DNA of 5,232 bases from the NCBI GenBank assembly GCA_013815535.1, contig JACDGC010000328.1:1-5232 (forward strand), given 5' to 3'. Under the pieces are notes generated by a model. That model was not told the origin of the DNA. It saw only the letters and a program-made list of their open reading frames with translations, and did not search any database. A program made the translations under genes and the position numbers. Positions 1 to 4,239 of the stretch are shown here, in pieces; the first letter of the stretch is position 1; every line of letters begins with the position of its first letter. This stretch comes from Ktedonobacterales bacterium (GTDB lineage Bacteria > Chloroflexota > Ktedonobacteria > Ktedonobacterales > JACDGC01).

Positions 1-1109
1 TCTCCCGATGACCCTAAGTACACCGGATAGCTCGCGATGCCCCCGAAAAAGTTATCAGTGACGGGGTAATAGGACCAATTAGCCCAGTCTACACCACTTC
101 GTGCGACACACCAAATGTTTGGATCAGGCGTCGCTGTTGGAACCTCTACAGTTGGCTCTGGCGCGGTGAGTACCGAGTAATCGCACGGATCGCTATCGGC
201 ATTTCCAACGAGATAGTTAGAGCAGTTGTCAGCCGGTTGACTCGGCGGGTTAAGGGAGGTGCCATCTGGGGAATAGAGGTTGCCATTCTCGTCAGCGCAG
301 GTCGCCCCATTGCCGATGGGATAGCCGGTCTGGCATTGCCCATACCGATCCCCATAAGGACCAAAGTAGGTGGGGGCATCTGTGCCATTTGGACCACCAA
401 AATCTGAGCAGAACCCCGATGTGGGATCTATTCCCGTCCCGGGTGTCAAAGCACAGGGGGTAGCCCCCACGGGGGAGCCATCAGGTTGGACGTAGGTGCC
501 GTCATCCTTTTGGCACAGAAAAGTCGTCGCATCAAAGGTGGCCCCTGCCACGTTGCTGCACAAAACGCTGGCGTCAACTTCCAACGCTTGGGCTTTTGAC
601 ATCGGATCGTCATTGCCCCAGATCCAGTTCGTGAGGCTGTTGTTCAAGTTGAATGCCACAATGCCTAGGCAGCCATTGCCTGCGTTCAATTTGATGAGAT
701 CAGGAGAGACCTTTGCAAGCCCCGCAACAATATTTGCCGCCGTCACTTCTTGCGCTGCTGAAAGCTCAACGGCGACCACCTGATCAACTGCTATGGCAAT
801 GCGCGCAGCGCGGTAGGCCAATAACGCTCCTCGCGGGACCAGTAAAGCGGTGGCGACGGGGGCACCAATCACATAAGCAATAGCCACATTAAATGAAGCC
901 ATGAGAACGCAATTGGTGACCTGCTTCGCCAGTGGACGATACTGCACTGGGATGTTAATAAGGGGGGGGTTGGCGGCTTGAGCTTTGGGCGGATGCAACA
1001 GTGCGCCTGAGGCGAAGGCAACGCCACCCACCATGAGGACCGCTAGGAATGCGGCAATGCTCATCCGCGCCAAACGACGAGAGAACCAAGTGGACACCGG
1101 TGAACGCAT
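1..1109 (-). CDS. secreted cysteine-rich protein, unknown function (3' end outside window)
   Basis: I do not recognise this protein. The frame is open for 369 codons from an ATG at 1107-1109 to the left edge, with no stop. The N-terminus is a signal peptide: arginines at residues 11, 12 and 15, a hydrophobic core at about 17-38, and a likely cleavage site after AQA (residues 43-45). Residues 66-110 are again hydrophobic and could be a membrane segment or a buried helix. From residue 184 the protein is rich in Cys, Gly, Asp and Pro. Eleven cysteines lie at 67, 147, 184, 199, 219, 234, 259, 271, 296, 309 and 334, and two similar motifs, DDGTYVQPDGS and ENGNLYSPDGT, begin at 202 and 274. A linker PTVEVPTATPDP (319-330) resembles those of Chloroflexota surface proteins. 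The start is supported by AGAGGT seven bases upstream. It is probably an exported or surface protein held by disulfides; its role is unknown. Confidence 0.82.
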   Translation of the reverse strand, partial: MRSPVSTWFSRRLARMSIAAFLAVLMVGGVAFASGALLHPPKAQAANPPLINIPVQYRPLAKQVTNCVLMASFNVAIAYVIGAPVATALLVPRGALLAYRAARIAIAVDQVVAVELSAAQEVTAANIVAGLAKVSPDLIKLNAGNGCLGIVAFNLNNSLTNWIWGNDDPMSKAQALEVDASVLCSNVAGATFDATTFLCQKDDGTYVQPDGSPVGATPCALTPGTGIDPTSGFCSDFGGPNGTDAPTYFGPYGDRYGQCQTGYPIGNGATCADENGNLYSPDGTSLNPPSQPADNCSNYLVGNADSDPCDYSVLTAPEPTVEVPTATPDPNIWCVARSGVDWANWSYYPVTDNFFGGIASYPVYLGSSG

Positions 1110-1116
1110 TGGTCGT

Positions 1117-1122
1117 ACCTCT
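1117..1122 (-). promoter_or_regulatory. ribosome binding site of the secreted protein
   Basis: The minus strand reads AGAGGT seven bases before the ATG at 1109. This fixes the start. The signal peptide begins only a few residues after this methionine, as expected. Confidence 0.65.
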
Positions 1123-1130
1123 TTCGCTTG

Positions 1131-1160
1131 TTTGCCAGGCAATGGTCATTCTCTGGCAAA
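1131..1160. promoter_or_regulatory. 8-bp dyad, possible operator or leader hairpin
   Basis: TTTGCCAG (1131-1138) and CTGGCAAA (1153-1160) are perfect inverted repeats around a 14-base spacer, with arm centres 22 bp apart, about two helical turns. The dyad lies 21-51 bp upstream of the secreted-protein start. It could bind a dimeric regulator or fold in the leader RNA. No regulator can be assigned. Confidence 0.45.
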
Positions 1161-1179
1161 GCTCTGGCCCCATACTACA

Positions 1180-1199
1180 TGGAACCGCTTCCAAGAAGC
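1180..1199. repeat. two overlapping short inverted repeats
   Basis: TGGAA-CCGC-TTCCA (1180-1193) and GCTTC-CAA-GAAGC (1187-1199) are both perfect in their 5-bp arms and share the bases at 1187-1193, so only one can form as a hairpin at a time. They lie in the middle of the divergent intergenic region. A regulatory role is inferred from position only. Confidence 0.4.
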
Positions 1200-1201
1200 T
1201 C

Positions 1202-1231
1202 TTACATTGTACTTGACTTTTTGGGTATAAT
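1202..1231 (+). promoter_or_regulatory. putative sigma-70-type promoter for the XRE remnant
   Basis: A perfect TATAAT lies at 1226-1231. The best-placed -35 is the weak TTACAT at 1202-1207, with an 18-bp spacer. The better-looking TTGACT at 1213-1218 is only 7 bp away, too close to pair with this -10. The expected transcription start, near 1238, is just before the GTGCCAC repeats and about 55 bases before the regulator's start codon. Confidence 0.45.
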
Positions 1232-1241
1232 CTTGGCTACA

Positions 1242-1270
1242 GTGCCACAAAAGTGCCACAGATGTGCCAC
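1242..1270 (+). repeat. three GTGCCAC direct repeats, 11-bp period (probable operator)
   Basis: GTGCCAC occurs exactly at 1242-1248, 1253-1259 and 1264-1270, so a 7-base unit is followed by 4 bases each time and every copy faces the same side of the helix. Each heptamer is itself a GTG/CAC mini-dyad. The array sits just downstream of the TATAAT box and ends against GGAGG (1271-1275), before the start of a truncated helix-turn-helix gene. Heptamers with 4-bp gaps are known as the binding pattern of SARP/OmpR-type winged-helix activators, but those sites usually cover the -35 region. A site downstream of the -10 would fit repression or autoregulation better. The array is certain; its function is inferred. 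Confidence 0.8.
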
Positions 1271-1292
1271 GGAGGCTTTCAGGGGGTCGATG

Positions 1293-1415
1293 ATGACCAC
1301 ATTCCTGTCATTTGGTCGCTGGCTGAAACAACAGCGTCAGGCGCGTGGATTCCCCCAACACCTTCTCGCCAACGAAATGGGGTATGCGGTCTTCGGTGTT
1401 GACCCGATTTCGTAG
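1293..1415 (+). pseudogene. truncated XRE-family helix-turn-helix regulator
   Basis: The 40 residues match the N-terminus of XRE (Cro/C1-type) regulators. FGRWLKQQRQARG forms helix 1 and FPQHLLANEMGYA helix 2, the usual spot for 'LTQ..LA..VG'. The recognition helix that should follow ('..TI.kiE.g.r.P') is absent; the frame instead reads VFGVDPIS and stops. In Chloroflexota this opening often begins a large regulator fused to ATPase, BTAD or TPR domains, so most of the gene has probably been lost near 1385-1395. The start at 1293 (or 1290) follows AGGGGG at 1281-1286. An in-frame reading can be extended back to 1128, but it runs through the promoter and repeats, so I reject that start. Sequence from 1416 to 1526 shows no continuation of the family. 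Confidence 0.6.
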
Positions 1416-1526
1416 AGTGGGAGAATGTGGTTTGGCAAGATTAGCGGCTCACTCTATACCATAATATGGGTGTTCCGCGCTTGTGGTGCTAACCGTTTTC
1501 TTGCTTTTGCCCCGTTGTGCGAGAAC

Positions 1527-1555
1527 CGTAATGAGAGGAACATCCCTCATTTACG
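1527..1555 (-). terminator. imperfect hairpin at the end of the transglutaminase-like gene
   Basis: Arms at 1527-1538 and 1544-1555 pair as CGTAA/TTACG, TGAG/CTCA and GG/CC, with two single-base bulges and a 5-base loop. The stem includes the stop codon at 1551-1553. No T-run follows on the minus strand, so this is at best a weak or factor-assisted terminator, or an RNA-stabilising 3' stem. Confidence 0.3.
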
Positions 1556-2402
1556 ACACATACGGAGCACGCAGACGGGGATGCTCCATGTATAACTGGT
1601 GCAATTCCGACAAGGAATCTGGTCCCCTTGCAGCAACGCGGGCTACCTGATCCAGGAGCGCTAGTTCGCTCAGTGTAAGTTCCTCATCAGCCATTGCCCC
1701 TAATCCCCAGCAATCGAGCACCGTGGCTTCCCAATGCTGCATCGCGGCGACATCTCGTAACAACTGGGCGCGAATATAGGGGAAACCAGCATGTGCCTCA
1801 TCCAGCCCAAATTGCTGGGGATCAGCCTGCCCTTGGCGACAGGCCAACCAGGCTTCACCAGGGGTAACGAACAGATGCCGAGGAATGTCGTAAGGATCAA
1901 AGTGCACTCCTTCCACTTCTTGGATGCGCTCCTCTTCTTCGGGATCAATCAGCACCCAGCGTTGGTGCGTCGCTTGCCAGTATTCACAAATCCAGTGGTC
2001 CCAATTCTGCTGGCCGATGCCTTGCCCCGCATAGGCAGAAAACCCGGCACGCGCACAGATCGTCAACCCTTTGGCACGCGCCATGGAGCAGAGCAGCACT
2101 GCCGACACGCGGCAATACCCAACAAATTTGTGGTCCCAGTCACGCGGCGAGGCTAAGGGAGCCGGATCGCGTTGCAGAATCCGCTGTAAGATGAGCGCAA
2201 CTTCCCTGGTGTCGGCCTCGGCTTTCTCGTCCTCGGGAACCATGTACCCATAGAGCCATCCCATCCCACGATGCCGCACGAGCCCACGCACGATGTGGCA
2301 CAAAGTCGGAAGATCAGCCGGGAGGAGGTCATACAACGTGGCAAAGGGGCCGGGATCGGTCATGGGACTTTGGGTCGCTAATCGAGCAGCATAGGGATTC
2401 AT
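1551..2402 (-). CDS. transglutaminase-like domain protein
   Basis: This 283-residue protein belongs to the transglutaminase-like (papain-fold) cysteine hydrolase superfamily. The catalytic triad is visible: Cys97 in FVGYCRVSAVLL, His136 in NWDHWICEYW and Asp153 in RWVLIDPEEEE, with the usual spacing. The middle stretch GLTICARAGFSAYAGQG matches the strand before the His in this family. Residues 1-90 are a family-typical N-terminal extension, and residues 200-283 are a helical tail. There is no signal peptide or membrane segment, so it is probably cytoplasmic. Family members act as proteases, amidases or acyl-transferases; the substrate cannot be told from sequence. The ATG at 2402 is preferred over an in-frame GTG at 2429 because GGAGAAGG precedes it by seven bases. 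The gene stands alone, just downstream of and parallel to the ISL3 remnant, and appears intact. Confidence 0.88.
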   Translation of the reverse strand: MNPYAARLATQSPMTDPGPFATLYDLLPADLPTLCHIVRGLVRHRGMGWLYGYMVPEDEKAEADTREVALILQRILQRDPAPLASPRDWDHKFVGYCRVSAVLLCSMARAKGLTICARAGFSAYAGQGIGQQNWDHWICEYWQATHQRWVLIDPEEEERIQEVEGVHFDPYDIPRHLFVTPGEAWLACRQGQADPQQFGLDEAHAGFPYIRAQLLRDVAAMQHWEATVLDCWGLGAMADEELTLSELALLDQVARVAARGPDSLSELHQLYMEHPRLRAPYVS

Positions 2403-2409
2403 CACTGCA

Positions 2410-2417
2410 CCTTCTCC
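2410..2417 (-). promoter_or_regulatory. ribosome binding site that decides the transglutaminase-like start
   Basis: The minus strand reads GGAGAAGG, seven bases before the ATG at 2402. The alternative GTG at 2429 would place this motif inside the coding region and has no comparable site of its own. Confidence 0.6.
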
Positions 2418-2473
2418 GCTAACGAGCACATCGTCTTCTTTGGTAGTATCGCATGTTCGCTAAACACGACATC

Positions 2474-3521
2474 TCACGATGCATGCAACACGCGTTTTCG
2501 CAGGCGGGCGAATCCAGCCCGCCCATACGTTTGCCGCTTGATCAGTTTGCGTGTGTTCACCTGCCCTTCGATCTGTCCGTTGCTCTCTGCAAGGGTACTG
2601 GCCATGATGCCATTCCTTTCGCAAATGACGCACAAAGCGGTGCAGTCCGGGAATGGCGCTCCTTTCACACAACGTAGCCTACTAGTCACATTGCTCCATC
2701 CGTCGTTCCTGCACGAGCCGACGAAAGGTTTGGACGATCACGTGGGTCGCAGCAATCGTCGTATCCTGCGCACAAAACCACGCCACATCCTCGTACTCTT
2801 GCGGGCAGAGTTCCTCAGGGAACCGCGTCAAGAGTACGAGGATGTGGCGTCAAGGTGTAGCGATGGAGCGGCAACTCCGTTGGAGGGAGTCCCTGTGGAA
2901 CACCCTCGTGTTGGTCCAGATGGCGTAACCGATTGACGAAGCGATAGACCAGAGGGTAGGAGCCAGTAAATCTGCGTTCTCGGAGTTCGCGCCAAATTTG
3001 CAGCGTGTTGTGACACCCCGCTTGCCACCGTTCCAATACGTAGGGGGCAAACGGGTCAAAGATACTGGCGCGCTTGCGTCGTCGGGTATCGTGCCGAGAG
3101 GTTGCTAACCAGCGCGTCACGGTCCGCACTGACATGTACAGATCGGCAGCAATCTGCTTCGTAGTATGGCCCTGTTGTTTGAAGGCGATGACCTGATCAT
3201 ACTGATGGTTGCGCTCCCGCTGCCGCGCGAGGCGCTGGTCGTCTAATTGCCGTGCAGGAAGCGGCTTCCACAGCATGGGTTCGGGATAGGAAGCCGTGGG
3301 ACGCTGTGGTAGCATCGACTGATGACGCAGACGCTGGACACACGGACTGAGAATGGTGGGCAAGAGATCCGTGAGGTTCTTGAGGAGGTGCCACAACAAG
3401 GACAGGGGGCTGTTGTAGCGGTCGAGGCAATGGTGATACGCACCTGGGCAGCGTCGGGGAGCAACTCCACGACCTGAAATCCGTCAGGGAGGTGGAGGAG
3501 TTTGGCACCAGAAAGCGACAT
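2474..3521 (-). pseudogene. degenerate ISL3-family transposase (with inserted HTH)
   Basis: Pieces of one transposase lie in order across changing frames. Bases 3521 to about 3390 give the N-terminus with the zinc-finger start APCPCCGT. From 3397 a different frame begins abruptly at WHLLKNLTDLL, the family's 'DRwHLLkNL' block. It then runs through an inserted helix-turn-helix (GHTTKQIAADLYMSVRTVTRWL, split here as GHTTKQIAADLY and MSVRTVTRWL) to near 2850. A third frame gives LLTRFPEEL, EYEDVAWFCAQD, LVQERR and IPGLHRFVRHLRKEW, interrupted by tandem TAG stops at 2679-2684. After another shift near 2600 the C-terminus reads SNGQIEGQVN and LIKRQTYGRAGFARLRKRVLHAS, split here as LIKRQTYGRAGF and ARLRKRVLHAS. 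The catalytic Glu of NGQIEG survives. The region that should carry the two catalytic Asp residues and the rest of the zinc finger is deleted. It cannot make active transposase. Confidence 0.88.
2780..2850. repeat. 22-bp perfect inverted repeat with nested stem-loop
   Basis: The arms at 2780-2801 and 2829-2850 are exact reverse complements over 22 bp, separated by 27 bases. The spacer holds a second perfect hairpin, GTTCC-TCAG-GGAAC (2810-2823), so the whole block can extrude as a nested cruciform. It lies inside the transposase remnant, exactly where the reading frame changes. Both arms still read as plausible transposase in one minus frame (HILVLLTR and PQEYEDVAW), so at least part of the symmetry may be ancestral. 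No T-run flanks it, so it is not a standard terminator. Confidence 0.85.
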
Positions 3522-3533
3522 TCGGCAAGCCCC

Positions 3534-3872
3534 TGAGCAAAGTCTACAACGAAGTCGATATGCTGCAATGCGACGAGGGGTAGTGGTGGCTTAGGGGTGT
3601 CTTCGAGCCGAAGCGGAACAATCTTTTTCCCACAAAGCTCCGCAAAGATACATTCTTTCTGCACATAGGGAGACGCGCGTATATGAGGCGTCAAAGCCAC
3701 TAGAAAGACCGCACAGGCATCAATAGCATCTTCAATCGCCATATCCCACTCCGCACCGGGAGGGATCCCTTGGTGATCGATCCACACAGCATTACCCTGC
3801 GTCTTCAAGGGCTGTCCTCATCACCTGTGTGCGATCAGTATCATGAGGCGAATAGCTGATGAAGATAAGCAT
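3534..3872 (-). pseudogene. broken TIR-domain protein (probable NADase, defence type)
   Basis: The ATG at 3872 opens MLIFISYSPHDTDRTQVMRTAL, split as MLIFISYSPHD and TDRTQVMRTAL: a TIR beta-A strand (FISYS) and first helix. This frame stops at 3792-3794. The next frame continues the domain at once: LKTQGNAVWIDHQGIPPGAEW (read as LKTQGNAVWID, HQGIPPGAEW) is strand B and the BB loop, followed by CAVFLVALTP, SPYVQKECIFAE and GKKIVPLRLED. One extra C in the CCC near 3809-3811 explains the break. The Glu of SPYVQKE (codon about 3653-3655) is where the catalytic glutamate of NAD-cleaving TIR domains sits. After VDFAQGL the ISL3 remnant begins and no partner or effector domain follows. In bacteria such domains mostly serve anti-phage defence. 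TGAGG six bases before the ATG is a fair ribosome binding site. Confidence 0.8.
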
Positions 3873-3921
3873 GTGCGCCTCAGCTTCATGCTTTGTGCAA
3901 GCGACGTATCAACAATGGCGC

Positions 3922-3936
3922 TCGTATAGCATACGA
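3922..3936. promoter_or_regulatory. 15-bp palindrome, possible operator
   Basis: TCGTAT-AGC-ATACGA is a perfect 6-3-6 palindrome, 50 bp upstream of the TIR start at 3872 and about 300 bp upstream of the metallo-hydrolase. Size and position suit a dimeric repressor site for the TIR gene. No regulator is encoded nearby. Confidence 0.4.
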
Positions 3937-4223
3937 TGAACGTGCCAGAAGCATGTTCGGCGACGAGCGGCATTCAGAGGGTTGAGGAATACCCTTCTGG
4001 GCTATACCCGGCACCGCGAAGCCATGACACCACAAGCCGCTTCCCACGCCGCACAATGGGAAGGGTGTACATGAGGCATGTGATACACTTGGGAGCAGGC
4101 ATAGAACGCCCATTCGCGACGCTCGGCGCGGCGGCCCACCGATGACCGAACAAGAACCGGGTGAGCATCTTAGCTGAGAACACGGCCCCCATGCCCTTGG
4201 CCCCCCAATCAGACGCAAGATTC

Positions 4224-4229
4224 AGGAGG
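4224..4229 (+). promoter_or_regulatory. ribosome binding site of the beta-CASP gene
   Basis: AGGAGG is a perfect Shine-Dalgarno sequence, ten bases before the ATG at 4240. This spacing is slightly long but acceptable. It fixes the start where the protein's conserved first strand (VVFLGGASGIGAS) begins. Confidence 0.75.
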
Positions 4230-4239
4230 ATACTTTCCC

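Larger units (their letters stand above)
2441..3533 (-). mobile_element. decayed ISL3-family insertion sequence (ends approximate)
   Basis: The body is identified by its transposase. The ends are tentative: CGCATGTTCGCT (2450-2461, plus strand) and CGAATGTCGCT (3514-3524, minus strand) form an imperfect inverted pair just outside the transposase, at both expected places. The outermost bases agree poorly, and no clear 8-bp target duplication flanks the element. The left end cuts into a TIR gene, yet no TIR 3' half appears on the far side. The locus has therefore probably suffered a deletion as well as an insertion. Confidence 0.45.
3873..4239. other. gene-free interval between the TIR remnant and the MBL gene
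   Basis: Open frames here on either strand are short, mutually overlapping and resemble no family I know. No tRNA-like or riboswitch-like fold, transposon end or long repeat is visible. The interval should contain the promoters for the divergent TIR and metallo-hydrolase genes, but I find no convincing -35/-10 pair. The only clear structure is the palindrome at 3922-3936. Confidence 0.5.

Noticed and set aside
496..783. Plus-strand open frame within the left 1.1 kb (and a minus one at 146-400)
   Set aside because: Both are shadows of the 369-codon open frame with a signal peptide that covers the whole region.
1213..1218. TTGACT as a -35 box
   Set aside because: It is only 7 bp from the TATAAT, far shorter than the 16-18 bp a sigma-70 promoter needs.
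1791..2156. Plus-strand open frames opposite the transglutaminase-like gene
   Set aside because: They have no family resemblance and overlap a minus-strand gene with a complete catalytic triad.
2815..3399. An independent 194-residue helix-turn-helix DNA-binding protein
   Set aside because: It opens inside the WHLLKNL block of an ISL3 transposase, and the same protein continues in another frame downstream, so it is a fragment and not a gene.
3197..3808. A 203-residue protein with a TIR domain and a Pro/Ser-rich tail
   Set aside because: The first residue is a TTG inside the domain, missing the first strand FISYS, which lies in another frame upstream. The tail after about 3530 is the transposase read in a wrong frame.
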